Assembly (NCBI GenBank): GCA_032871835.1
Contig: CM065295.1
Span: forward strand, 39,368,360 to 39,432,359
Source of the DNA: Dipteronia dyeriana
Lineage: Eukaryota; Streptophyta; Magnoliopsida; Sapindales; Sapindaceae
Direction: 5' to 3'
Length of the DNA stretch: 64,000 bases
Below the pieces are notes generated by a model. The model ran no database searches. It saw nothing but the letters and a program-made list of their open reading frames with translations, and had not been told where the DNA came from. A program made the translations under genes and the position numbers. Shown piece after piece: positions 43,570 through 54,470 of the stretch (position 1 is its first letter; each line of letters begins with the position of its first letter).

Positions 43570-46130
43570 AGCATATTGATCTTTTATTGCCTCATTCGAA
43601 GCAGGATGGTCCTCCTCCATCTCAACAGGTCCAGATGGCATAGCAGGCAGGATAGAGGCTCCTTCTTCAACCTAGGTCGCAACATCATTAGGTGACTCCA
43701 AAGAGGGATCCACTCCAGTAGCCCTAATGCCTGGTAGAAGATAGGAGATAGGTCGTTGATCATCAGCCTCATTTGTCCCATCATCAGCTCCAGCAGTCCG
43801 GGTAGACAAGCCTCATCAGTGGCAGGCATAACCATTTTCACAGCTTTCTGTAAGATCTCCTCCCTGTCCCACTTTTTAATGATGCTCATATTGAAAGGGG
43901 GAGGTAGATTTTGGGTCACTTGGAAAGCAACATAGAAATAGTCATATCTAAAGGAGGCATCCACCTCGGCCTCTAAACTGACAACCTGGGCGTGCAGAGA
44001 TTAGTCCTCCTATTCCAATTCTATGTCATTTCCCCTCTGGACAACCCTCTCCAAGGCATATCATTTTGATCTAAGAGTTTCTTGGTCATATGTGTGCCTC
44101 AACCGCTCCAAATCATATCAAATCTCATTCTAAGTTTTCCCAATTTCATCCAGGTCGTGGTTCAGATTCTGCACGATACTCTGAGATTGAGCGAGCTCCC
44201 TCCGGGCTACTCCAAGCTCGACCTCAGCAGTTTCAGTATGCCCTATGAAAGAGATAACCTGGTGGCTCATGGAGACATTGAATTTAAAAGCCTCCAGGTT
44301 ACAACACATATGTCAGTTACCTTCTAGGTATCAAGCATGCACATATGAAAGAAGCAAGAAGCTTTACCTGGGCCAAGAGGGTAAAACCTTTGGTGATTAT
44401 AATGTATATCGGCACAGAGGTCATAGCTCATATCCCCCCACCAGGGTAAGAAGCTGCAAACCAATCTAGAACTTTATCTTGACCACTACTCCTTGGTCGG
44501 GATTGAGTTTGCTCTCAAGGTACAACAGCAGTAACAACAGTAATAGGGTCCGGGCCTCCCTCCACCTGGTAAGTTTTATAGCATGAAAGGGGGTAGGAAC
44601 AACAGTAGTAGCGATATAACCGACAGCTGGAGTAGAATCCGTAGTAGTAGAGGAGGTAGTAGTAACTGGAGCACTAGTAGTAACAGCAGGGGCAATAGAG
44701 TCTTGACCCCTCATCCTTATCAACTTGGATACAAATACATCCATTTGGGATCAGGGTCTCAAAGTAAGAGGGAAGGGTGCCCTTGGTACCTTAGCTATGA
44801 CAGGTCCACACCTAACATGTCCTATTGAGATAATAGGAGGAACGATTCTTGCAACTCTGGTAGATGGATGAGGGGTCCTGGCAAACCTGTTGATAGGGGA
44901 TCCAAGTGGAGTGGGATGTAGAGAAAATGATAGGTATCAGAAGGTTCAGGCTCCCCTTGAACTGGTAAGGGAACCGTGGAAACTGTGAGAAACAGGAAGG
45001 GTTAGAGTCCATAAAATTCAACAAAGCAACTCAACATAGTAGAAACAAAAAAAAATTATCTACCTGGGGAAGCAAGAGAGATGCGGAGGTAGCAGTCAAC
45101 CCTCTTCGTATCAAAGGCATCCGAAGTTAGAAATTTGAGATTGACATAAGACCGGTTGATGATGGCTTTCAAAATTTTCTATGACTCAGCAGAGAGGCTC
45201 CATTTCTCCCAGTTAGGCTTGCCACTGAACCGGGTGAGAACCTCGAACTCTGTCCCCCAATATGGACTAAGCTACCCCAATTGCCACTAACCACGACTCA
45301 CTTCTTCTTCTAGGAGGAATCCTTCTTGGTAGCCCCTGGCACCACAAACTTTAGGTTATTTTTTGCCCGGGCATAAAATTGCCCCATTGGACCAGGTGAG
45401 TTGACAGTGATCTGGATGACATACTTCAACTCGTCTGACCCCGGTTCCCTGTTGAGGTTATCTTTCTCGCATTACTTCTTCCACAGCATAAGAAACCCAA
45501 TCAGATGCCTCTAAAACCCTTGGGTAAATTGGAGGAGAGCAAGTTGCAAAGTATGAAACTCACAACAAAAGGGTCGGGTGGAAAGGTAGTCTGACTCCAC
45601 TATCAAATGCAGTAGTGTGAATTGAAAGCTCACCTGGAGGGGGGGTGTATACATTGTGCCTCTAGTGTGGGATAATGATCATGATGTTGTCCAGAATCAA
45701 GAACTTCATCCTCAGACACCGGATTGAGTCGATCGTAGCGGTGGAATAGGGGGATGGCATGAAAGTCGTAGGGAAGAGTAAATTTCCCACATGATAAGCT
45801 CGAATCAACTTTGGCTAGGTCTCCACCAGCCTTGACCTCACTAGAAACCTCACCTGAGTTCTCCTCGACTATTTCTATTGGAGTCTCATGATTGTTTGAG
45901 AATCTAGCTCCAATAGTAACATTTCGGTTGGAACGACGGCGTTGGAGTTGAGGGGTTTTGCTTCCACCATTATCCTCTTCATGAATTCTTTTTCCATGAG
46001 CCAAACCTGGTGGAATCACCCTCCACAATTCCATCAACACAATCATTGGTTGAAGTAGACATGGTAGTAGTAGGATAGGTAGAAGACTGAAGGAAGAAGG
46101 TTCAAAGAAGACGAAGAAAGCAGAAAGCAT
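43570..46130 (-). pseudogene. antisense accessory gene of Gypsy-3
   Basis: Read on the minus strand, the frame at 45630-46130 has an N-terminal acidic region, then LQRRRSNRNVTIGARFSNNH and FTLPYDFHAIPLFHRYDRLN. These align with LQPHRRSNRNIAIGAG and LSLPHDFRIIP of the Gypsy-1 copy. Further left, degraded sequence (45100-45600) corresponds to the conserved middle. A predicted intron at 44983-45063 precedes a serine/threonine-rich part, and a second donor lies near 44375. The 3' part (43584-43964) reads FRYDYFYVAFQVTQNLPPPF, like DEYFYTAFQAAQTLSFPF of Gypsy-1 near 6240. Multiple stops make it a pseudogene. Function unknown. Confidence 0.65.
44983..45063 (-). other. predicted intron in the Gypsy-3 antisense gene
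   Basis: On the minus strand this 81-bp segment starts GTAGAT after CCCCAG, has T-rich body sequence and a branch-like GACTCTAACCC, and ends TTTCTCACAG. Size and position match introns in the Gypsy-1 and Gypsy-2 antisense genes. Confidence 0.6.
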
Positions 46131-46459
46131 GTTAGGGATTTTGAATTTTGAAAAGAAGAGTTTTGAGGCACGAAGGATACGAAGGGGATCGCCTACTTAA
46201 ATTGGGGGAATGGAACAGTAACCAATGATGGGAGCATGATCTGGGAGGTGAGATTTTCAGCCAATAGAAAAGGCAATCTTGAGATACGTGTGACGTCAAA
46301 ACCGTTTCTCAAAATAAGTGAATAAGCCCTAGCTCGACACGTGGACCACGTATTTAATGTGAAGATCTCCTCCCAAATTACGGTAACCGGTTAAAAATGG
46401 AAAATTTCTCAAACATTAAAAGAAGCCTGACTCCAACCCCAACCAATCACTGGTGTTCA

Positions 46460-46474
46460 AGTCAGTGGGACTTC
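46460..46474 (+). other. Gypsy-3 polypurine tract
   Basis: GTCAGTGGGACTTC precedes the LTR start, the same motif with one change as in Gypsy-1. Confidence 0.7.
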
Positions 46475-47534
46475 GGTTAATAACCATTTTTGATAGGGGA
46501 TCAAAGAGAAATTTTCCACATGTCTTTACCTGGTATGATGTACCTCATGATATTGGATAAGGTCCACCTGCTAAGACCTACCTCGAGATACTGGGTCCTA
46601 CACCACTTAACTACCTCGACATCAATATCTGAAAGAGGATCAACATTCATATCTCCAGAAACTAGCAAGTACCAAGACAAGCTAGCATTGCGATACCTCG
46701 TGCTTAGCACCCTGATACTAAAGTGTCTACGTATGGCCCAAGTACCTCGATGTTATCTCACCACCCCTCCAAGGTATGTATCTTACCTCGATGTTAACCG
46801 AAAAGCTCCAGCACGATCGATCAAGCATCACGCCACTAAACCAGTACCTCGATGTTAGTACGTAGAACCTGAATTCTTCTCCAAGCTACAAAGAATAAAT
46901 GGTTGACCCTTAACGCCATTAAAGTGCCATAAAAGAGACTACACAAGTCAACTTTATCGCACTTCATCCATATTTAAACTAAACGAAAACCTGACGTAAT
47001 CAACGGAAGTAATTCCCATATGATTTGATTCCCTCCATCAATGCAAGTCACTTTTGTTAACACGTTCAATCAATTGGTCTAAATTACAGGGATTTAATTG
47101 AAAAATGGGGAGAAGTTAAAACGGGAAGTCAGGATCCACACAAGGCACTGAAGATCAAAATCTTTAATCCTGAAAGGTATAATAGAGATTTCGGTCTGAG
47201 CTCTCAGTTCTACACCCAAAATTGAGTGAGATTATCACCATTGTTTAGGGTATTATCCATTTATCAACACACACGAGTTCACAACCTCTAATCCTTGTAA
47301 ACGAGAGAGTTCAAGTGATTTTCATTAATATCATTGTATAAGTCCTTCAATAAAACAGTATCTCATATTACACTTCTCAATTTTTTTCATGTTTATAAGC
47401 TATTTACATAACCATACTTCTGTGACCATATTGTCACCTATGTATGAGGAACCTACCCCGACTACAACCTACTAGATAGCGGTCTTGAGGGTGCTGATTG
47501 AAATTCCTCACCTTGAGCAAATTTTTGGTCAACA
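46475..47534 (+). repeat. Gypsy-3 3' LTR
   Basis: This LTR starts GGTTAATAACC (the expected TG is changed to GG) and ends TTTTTGGTCAACA. Its 3' part, from GATTGAAATTCCTCACC to AAATTTTTGG, matches the end of the Gypsy-1 LTR. Its body repeats TACCTCGATGTTA at 46742, 46785 and 46847. No left partner exists in the window. Confidence 0.75.
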
Positions 47535-47712
47535 TAAATCTTAAGGATCTCAATCATCTCATAGTTGTCTATTACATATTTTTCTCCTTAATTTTGGTTT
47601 GACCTGTATACTATTCCTTTAAATGATTCTATTATCATTGTATATATATACATCAAAATTGGTGAATATTAGTGTGAGTCATATAACACAAAATCTTCTA
47701 TTAACCTCTTTA
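47535..47712 (+). repeat. Copia-3 3' LTR remnant
   Basis: It corresponds to the last 178 bp of the 5' LTR (35197-35370); the first 60 bp are absent. It abuts Gypsy-3 on the left and hAT codons on the right. Confidence 0.8.
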
Positions 47713-48310
47713 GTGTTGAATGCCTTTTCTTAAGAAATAGTGGACACGGGGATAACAAGTAAGTTATGTGCTAGGCGTGATAGGATTGGTTATCTATATC
47801 TAAAGTTCTTCCACCATAACAGCGGATCAAATTCTCCGTGTTTCCGACTGAATTGAAATAAGCTTTAAGGAACCTTTTGAGTTCGACACCTCTAGTTGAA
47901 GCAGCTCGTGGAGTTTGGGATGAAGAAGAAGAACTTGATGATCCGACTTTTATCAACGATTGAGAATGCTCCAACTTTTCTTCAATAGGAATGTGTCTCG
48001 TTCTTCCGATGGTTAAGTGTTAACGCTGCCAAACCTGCACTTATAAATATTAAAAACTTCAAACACCTTGGTTCGAATGTCAGTAACCTTTGCGGAATAA
48101 TCTATGCCCAAATCAGAACCAATGTACTAAAGTAAAGTTTTTAAACCAGATAATTTAACCATAGGATCTACTATAACACTTACATCATAAAGGAAAGGAA
48201 TTGTAGACCAGTATTCTTTAAACTTCTTTTCTATGGCAACAACTGCAGTGCCTAATATATTATCTGCCCTATACATGTTAACATTTTAGACATTTTCTCA
48301 ATCTGATAGA
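47713..48310 (-). pseudogene. hAT transposase middle region
   Basis: The minus strand, in three frames, reads MYRADNILGTAVVAIEKKFK, then EYWSTIPFLYDVSVIVDPMV with GLKTLL, VRT-like TDIRTKVFEVFNIYKCRFG, a serine-rich spacer, DPLLWWKNFRYR with PILSRLAHNLL, and VIPVSTIS, a stop, EKAFNT. This follows the known hAT order: KF..YW.(D/E)IP...., VLDPR.KL, a linker, then ..WW......P.LS..A...L.IP.ST..SE.AFS. It breaks off at AFNT, where Copia-3 inserted; the next residues SGR are found at 35130. Stops and frameshifts show long decay. Confidence 0.85.
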
Positions 48311-48499
48311 TTACCTGGAAAGATACGGGGTAATAGACCCCGAAAAGAGTTAAAGTGGAATCGTAAAAAACCTTTAAAAATTCAAGAAAAAACCTTTACG
48401 AATGCAACAAAAAAACTTTGCCACATTGTTAGGTCTTAGATTTGTGTTGACTTGATTCCATAATAAAATGCTCTATGTTTGTATTTCTCAGTTGCTTAG
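48311..48499. other. unassigned segment between hAT codons and Copia-4
   Basis: AT-rich with two AAAGGTTTTTT-like repeats on the minus strand. It may be decayed hAT sequence linking the middle and N-terminal parts, but I cannot read hAT codons in it. Confidence 0.3.
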
Positions 48500-50926
48500 T
48501 GTAAGGAAAAGAGCGGTTCAAAACGCAACGGAAGCGTGAGAAAATCAAAAATTAGGGTTTGCATATAAATAAAAAAATTCCCTTTTATGCAACGAGAACC
48601 TTAACCCTAGATTAATTGACGTATATAAAAAGTGTCGTACTTTTTTCTCGTGACTATTGAACAAGCACCGAATTAATTCCGCAAGATCTTCCAATCCAAT
48701 CACGAACGTGAATCACCTAGGAGTGTGGGCTCCCTTTCTTTAAATTGTATACCTGGTGATAGAAACAAACAAAATCTATTTCGTTGTTAGTTACAAATAT
48801 CCTCCAAGAGAAAAATCAAGAACGTCCGGCCACTTGTGAATTATCAATCAATTTGATTGAAACTCGCATGAACCTTGATTAGATATTGTACACAAAACCT
48901 TTTTGATGTAAAGGATGCTAATGTACTATCGAAAACAAAAACGTTCTCTTTTTCTCTTTTCTCCATGGCCGAATTCCACACCGTTTTTCTATGAGTTGAT
49001 TGAATTTTGTCAAGAGCAAAAACTAATTTTTCTTTCTCAAAATTCTCTCTTGTTATGCCAAATTATCTCTTGAAAATTACCTAGCATGGCCGAAATTTTC
49101 ATCATAGAATTCTTATAGGCTGGCCGAATTTCAAACACATATATATAGGATGATTAATCCTCTCCTAAGAAGGATTTTACTTGGTTGACAAAAATTCTTT
49201 CCTTATGTGGATTTATTTGGTAGCTAAGAATCCTTTTCTAAAAGGAATTCTATCACCATCTTATATATACATAGCTGGCCGAAATTCATAGGATAAGTAT
49301 TAGGAAACTTAATTCTTTTCGTAAGAAGGATTTACTTGGTTGTTAAGAATCCTTTCCTTAGGTAGAATTACTTGGTGGTTAAGAATCCTTTTCAAAAAAG
49401 ATTCTATCCTACACCAAGACTCCTAATCCAACTCAATAATGTATTTGTAACCATATTAAAGACTTCCTAATTTGATTAGATAAATAATTCCTTTTATTTA
49501 TCTACTTATCAAATATAGTCCTTAACATTAACTATACTGCCAACAATAGTATAGTTTTAGGAGACCATCTCCTACTAGGAAAGAGATTTTGACTTTTAAT
49601 TAAATAATTAATTAATCAATAAATTAATTAATTTCCATTTAATTAAATAATAAAATAAAACTAATACATTTAAGCTATTCTTAATAGCCTTGCCGCCCAT
49701 ACCAAATCTATTGGCCATATATTATTTTTCTTATTTTATTAAATCCATTGGACCTTAATAAAAAGTCCACATGTGAACTAGACTTATTCTTACAAAAAGA
49801 AACAAGTTCTCATGCCTTAATACAATTCTACATGGACCCCTAAATTGGTCCGGTAGAATATATCAAGTGATTCATGCAAATTCGTGTGGATTGGGGATCT
49901 TGGCAGGCTATCTAAATTTAAGCTCCAATAGACATAACCCAATCACAATCAACAAATGATTCACTTAGGTCCGATCTATTTAATTTTAGTTCATTCCACT
50001 AAAGAACTAAAATTGAACTCTTAAATAAAGATAGAATAAGTTGATGTTACTCACTCATACCCTAGACAACCTTATTGGAGAAAATGTATCTTTGTGAAGA
50101 ATACCAGTAATCACCAAGAGCTCATAGACCGTCTATAGCTCTCCAAGTTACCATATTTACTCATATGACCACATTTTGAACTTGTATATTTTGACTTGTC
50201 CAGAAGCCATGTTTCAATAGACACTATTGAAAACTTAACTTTAAGATTTAATATCCAATACCTCAAAACATCCATATGCTGGTATTCTACTCTCATTCAA
50301 TAAATGGAGCCACGATGTCCATATCTATAAATGAAGTCCTCTATCGATTATCAAATGAATACCACCAAACTATCGAGGATAGACTATGCTATATAATCGT
50401 ACTCATTGATAGCTCAAATGATAACACTTGCAACCATAAGTCCATCATTTATCTCATGATTGAGATAGACTCTCCGATTATCTTCAAATGAAAACTTTTA
50501 TCCATTGACGGTTCTATATAAAGTATTTCATTTTGATCCTATTCAATGCACCCAGTGCACTGGATTCTTTTTCCCAAAGACACCACACTTTGATGATTTT
50601 AGACTCATCATAACACATTTGATCCCACTCAAATGCTAGCAAAAGAATCTACAACTTTGACAAGATAAAGGCACCCAACCTTCTATCTTAAGTTGTGAAT
50701 ATTATTTAAGACTAACTAAAGAATTGTGTCTAACTTATACATATCTAGATGTAAGAACAATTCTTCTTTTCTCATAGTCTTTTGACCTTATGATTATTTA
50801 CTTTTGACAATTATAATAATTAAACTATAAATGCTATTAGATTTTTTAAACTATAAATCACTTTATTCATATGAAAAGATTGTAAATTACAATATTACAC
50901 TCTTGCTATCGAGCATAATCCTAACA
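48500..50926 (-). repeat. Copia-4 3' LTR
   Basis: 2427 bp, the partner of 56086-58512. On the minus strand it opens TGTTAGGATTATGC and closes CCTTACA. Confidence 0.95.
50276..50491 (+). CDS. 71-codon frame conserved in the Copia-4 LTR family (antisense to the element)
   Basis: This frame reads SISINEVLYRLSNEYHQTIE in its middle and ends in IIFK. It is open over the same 71 codons in all four LTR copies of the family in this window: here, 57862-58077, 24472-24687 and, reversed, 40851-41066. Most differences between copies are single-residue changes and none is a stop. It runs opposite to Copia-4 transcription. I do not recognise a domain. It could be a real small gene in the LTR, or a chance frame in a well-conserved LTR segment. 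Confidence 0.35.
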   Translation: MLVFYSHSINGATMSISINEVLYRLSNEYHQTIEDRLCYIIVLIDSSNDNTCNHKSIIYLMIEIDSPIIFK

Positions 50927-50941
50927 ATCTCCCACTTGCTC
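50927..50941 (-). other. Copia-4 polypurine tract
   Basis: The minus strand GAGCAAGTGGGAGAT abuts the TG of the 3' LTR. Confidence 0.85.
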
Positions 50942-52493
50942 TATAGCAAATGTGTCATATCTCTCATCCCCATGTTTTCTAGATGCCCATCAAAACTCTT
51001 TTGAGAAAGAGTCTTTGTAAAGGGATCCACTAGATTTTCTGCTGACGCGATCTTGGTAATCGTCACGTCACCCCTATGCACAATTTCCTTTAAAAAGTTA
51101 TACTTTCTTTCAATGTGTTTCTCTCTCTTATGACTTCTTGGTTCTCTTGAATTAGCCACTGCTCCACTATTGTCACAATAGATAGTGATCTGCTTATTCG
51201 CATCAGGAACCACTTCCAAGTTAATCAGGAATTGGCAGAGCCAGAAAGCCTCTTTAGCAGCCTCGGATGCGGCTACATACTCGGCTTCCATGGTGGAATC
51301 GGTAATACAAGATTGCTTGATACTCCTCTATATGACTGCCCCTCTTCCAATAGTAAACACAGATCCTGATGTTGATCTTCTAGAGTCAAAATATGACTGA
51401 AAATCAGAATCTGTATACCCAACGAGAATTAAATCCCCTCAAGAGTATACAAGCATATAATCTCTCGTTCTCCAAAGATACTTGAAAATATGCTTGACTG
51501 CCGTCCAGTGATCAAGACCAAGTTTCGATTGAAACCTGCTAATTATGCCCACAGCAAAACAAATATCTGGTCTAGTGCAGAGCATTGCATACATGAGACT
51601 TCCAACTGCCGATGCATATGGAACCTTACTCATGAATTTCTCTTCATGCTCACACTTAGGAACTTGTTTCTTAGAAAGTTTGATTCCATGTCTAAAAGGT
51701 AACATACCTTTCTTGAAATCTTGCATGGAAAACCTAGACAAGATTTTATCTATGTATGAAGCTTGGGATAATGCAATCGTTCTATTCTTTCTATCCTTAT
51801 GACTTGGATACCAAGAATATAACTTGATTCTCCTAAGTCCTTCATATCAAATTGTTTTGCTAACCATTCTTTTATTGATGTCAATACACCTACATCGTTT
51901 CCGATGAGTAGTATATCATCAACGTAACGAACTAGGAAAACCAACTTGTCGCCTTTAATCCTTTTGTATACACAAGGTTCATCAAGGTTTTGAATGAATC
52001 CAAAATCTTTTACTGCTTGATCAAACCTTATGTTCTAGGATCTAGATGCTTGCTTCAATCCATATATGGATCTTTGCAACTTGCATACCCTTTCCTCTTG
52101 GCCTTTTTTAATGAATTCTTCTGGTTGCATCATATAGATGCTTTCGTCAAGACTTCCATTAAGGAAAGTTGTCTTGACGTCCATTTGCCAAATCTCTAGG
52201 TCTAGAGATGCCGTAATGGATAAGAGTATCCTTATGGATTTAAGCATGGCTACAGGAGAGAAGGTTTCTTCATAATCGATACCTTCCTTCTGTGTATAAC
52301 CTTTAGCTACCAATCTAGCTTTAAAGGTTTCCACCTTATTATCCATTCCTCTTTTCCTCTTGTATACCTGCTTCCACCTGATGGGTTTTATCCCTTTAGA
52401 CAAGTCTACAAGAGACCAGACTTTATTTTTGAACATAGATTCAATTTCGAATTCCATTCCCTTTTGCCAATGGCGATAATCAACATCTTCCAT
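50941..52493 (-). pseudogene. Copia-4 reverse transcriptase and RNase H (few breaks)
   Basis: Reverse transcriptase starts near [20 protein letters not shown] (52493). It continues with [40 protein letters not shown] with the first catalytic aspartate, [17 protein letters not shown], and the palm motif FLVRYVDDILLIGND near 51930. The connection (LCTRPDICFAVGIISRFQSK) and RNase H (MEAEYVAASEAAKEAFWLCQ, YCDNSGAVANSREPRSHKRE) follow to a terminal DMTHLL. Stops at about 52035, between 51750 and 51741, and near 51292 split it into four frames. The reverse transcriptase aspartates are intact. It copies element RNA to DNA in the particle. Confidence 0.92.
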
Positions 52494-52496
52494 TGC

Positions 52497-53759
52497 TTAC
52501 TTGTACATATAGGGATCATCATCGTCTAGAAGATTCTCTAAAAATTCTCTTAGACCGATGTATCTCTCGGGTTGTCTAACAACACTCCCACTACGACAAG
52601 GTATGGTAGATTGTTGATCTTGTGTTGGTACAGAACTTACAATTGGGCTTGGTTGCGAAACCTCTTTTGGAATTGTATCTCCTAAAAGCTCATTTAGAAC
52701 AATTCTACTTTTAGGCACAAAATTATTCATATAGTCCTCTTCTAGAAATTTGACAGTTGTCGAAACAAATACTTTAAGATCTGAAGGACTATAAAAATAA
52801 TATCCTTTTGTTCCTTTTGGATACCCTACAAATATGCATGTTTCTGAATGGGACTCCATCTTTTCTGTCTTTCCTTTTAACACGTGCGCAAGACATCCAA
52901 ATATCCTTAAGTGTTGTAAACTAGGCTTTCGCCCGGTCCACAACTCATGCGGTGTTTTAGGAACCGACTTAGATGGTACATCATTTAGAATATACATGGC
53001 AGTTTGTAAAACATATCCCTAAAAAGAACTATGGAGCATTGAATAACTCAACATAGACCTAACCATATCTAAAAGAGTTCTATTTCTCCTTTCTGCCACC
53101 CCATTTTGTTGAGGTGTGCCTGGTGCAGAAAACTAAGAAATTATTCCATTATCAATAAGATATTGCTAAAACTCACCAGATAGATATTCTCCACCACGAT
53201 AGGACCTCAAGATTTTTACGCATTTCTCAAGCTGATTTTCTACTTCAGCTTTAAATGCTTTGAACATATCAAAAGCATCCGACTTATGTCTCATGAGATA
53301 CACATAGCCAAATCTTGAGTGATCATCTGTGAAAGTGATGAAGTACTCATATCCACCTCTAGCTTGAATGCTCTTAAGCCCACACACATCAGTGTGTATC
53401 AATCCTAAACATTCAATGGCTCTTGCGCCTTTGGTCGTAAATGACCTTTTGGTCATTTTACCTTCCAAATAAGATTCACAAGTTGGTAGATCATCAACCT
53501 TTAAGTCACTTAGAGGTCCGTCACATACCAATCTTTTAATCCTATTAATGTTGATATGACCTAAGCGCAAATGCCATAGGTAGGTTTCATCTTTTGATAA
53601 TTTTACTCTTTTATTATTAGGTTCCGTTGATTCTCTGTCTAACAAGTGAGAGATATTTCCGTGCAAATAGAATAAACCGTTTTCCAATGTACCTTTGCAA
53701 ATAATTTTGTTATTCTTACTAATAATAAAACTTTTTATTAAAAGTAACCGAATATCCAA
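52497..53759 (-). pseudogene. Copia-4 gag-pre-integrase and integrase, second catalytic Asp lost
   Basis: The frame 53166-53759 holds gag-pre-integrase (DETYLWHLRLGHININRIKR), a zinc motif, and the integrase core with IHTDVCG (first aspartate), YFITFTDDHSRFGYVYLM and ILRSYRGGEYLS. Family members read RSDRGGE there, so the second catalytic aspartate is tyrosine (GAT to TAT). The TPQQNGVAERRNRT segment with the catalytic glutamate is near 53110. The C-terminal part (52497-52997) includes PHELWTGRKPSLQHLRIFGC and YPKGTKGYYFYSP. A TAG separates it from reverse transcriptase at 52497-52499. The integrase could not catalyse strand transfer as read. Confidence 0.92.
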
Positions 53760-54010
53760 ATTTATTTAGACAAGAGACCGAAATTAAATTCCTCTTGAAT
53801 TGTGGTACATAATAAACGTTTATTAAATCTAAATACCTATAAGAATCTAAATTGATTCTAATATCTCTCACTACACTAGTAGACACCAGTGCTTCATTCT
53901 TATTCAGTCTATTCCTTTATCCCTTTTCACCACAAAAGAAACACTTTCCTTTGATGTTGGTTACTTTCTTGGTCTCCTTCTAAGAAGGCTCAAGTTGTTT
54001 TTTCTTCTGT
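53760..54010 (-). pseudogene. Copia-4 protease / zinc-knuckle region (degraded)
   Basis: Between gag and gag-pre-integrase the minus strand reads a half zinc knuckle (KCFFCGEKG near 53935) and a late protease segment (YYVPQFKRNLISVSCLNKFG, about 53780). The active-site region itself is not recognisable, and the interval is shorter than the usual knuckle plus protease. A deletion is likely. Confidence 0.6.
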
Positions 54011-54470
54011 TATCTCTTGACCTTCTTACGGGTCTTTAACAGTAGCAACTTACCAAGCATATGAATCTCTTTACCCTTGCCTTTCACAAGGATTATCTTG
54101 GTGCTTTGAATATCTTGCATCAGGCCTTGCAAGGTGTATTCCTTATTATTCAAGGTGTAGTCCAACTTCAATTGATCAAAGGAATCCGATAGTGAGTTGA
54201 CAATCATGTCAATTTTGGTCTCACCATCTATCTTAGCACCATTCAGTTCAGCAATGTTGATATGTGCTATGACTTTTATCATGTGATCTTTCACACCCTG
54301 TCCAGGTTTCGTCCTAAGATTCATAAAAGCAATCATTGCCTCTCTCTCCTAGTCATCCTAGACCTCATAGCAAACATCTCCTCTAGAGACATCATTATAT
54401 CGACAACAATCTTCATTCCTTCATGTTGCTGTTGCAACATGTCGAAGATGATGGCCATAATGTAACGTAC
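54010..54470 (-). pseudogene. Copia-4 gag C-terminal half
   Basis: A 108-codon frame is a UBN2-type gag domain: MIAFMNLRTKPGQGVKDHMI, KVIAHINIAELNGAKIDGET, KIDMIVNSLSDSFDQLKLDY and NNKEYTLQGLMQDIQ. An upstream part in another frame (about 54340-54470) reads MLQQQHEGM in one frame. It assembles the particle and binds RNA. Confidence 0.85.

Larger units (their letters stand above)
37073..47534 (+). mobile_element. Gypsy-3: 5'-truncated Tat-lineage element, same family as Gypsy-1
   Basis: The plus strand carries the second RNase H, integrase, a repeat-rich non-coding interval, an antisense gene (minus strand), a polypurine tract and one 3' LTR. The 5' LTR, gag, protease, reverse transcriptase and first RNase H are missing. 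Its integrase, polypurine tract, antisense gene and LTR end (CCTCACCTTGAGCAAATTTT) closely resemble Gypsy-1, so both belong to one family. A MITE (39382-39880) and a solo LTR (40416-42888) are nested inside. Confidence 0.85.
35134..47712 (+). mobile_element. Copia-3: Ty1/copia element carrying a half-deleted Gypsy-3
   Basis: A plus-strand copia element sits in the hAT transposase gene. Its 5' LTR, primer site, gag, protease and the start of integrase are present to about 37072. The rest of pol is gone and the next copia sequence is the last 178 bp of its 3' LTR (47535-47712). Everything between is Gypsy-3. The simplest reading is that Gypsy-3 inserted into the copia 3' LTR and one deletion then removed the copia pol remainder together with the 5' half of Gypsy-3. 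The target duplication of Copia-3 is too eroded to call. Confidence 0.82.
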
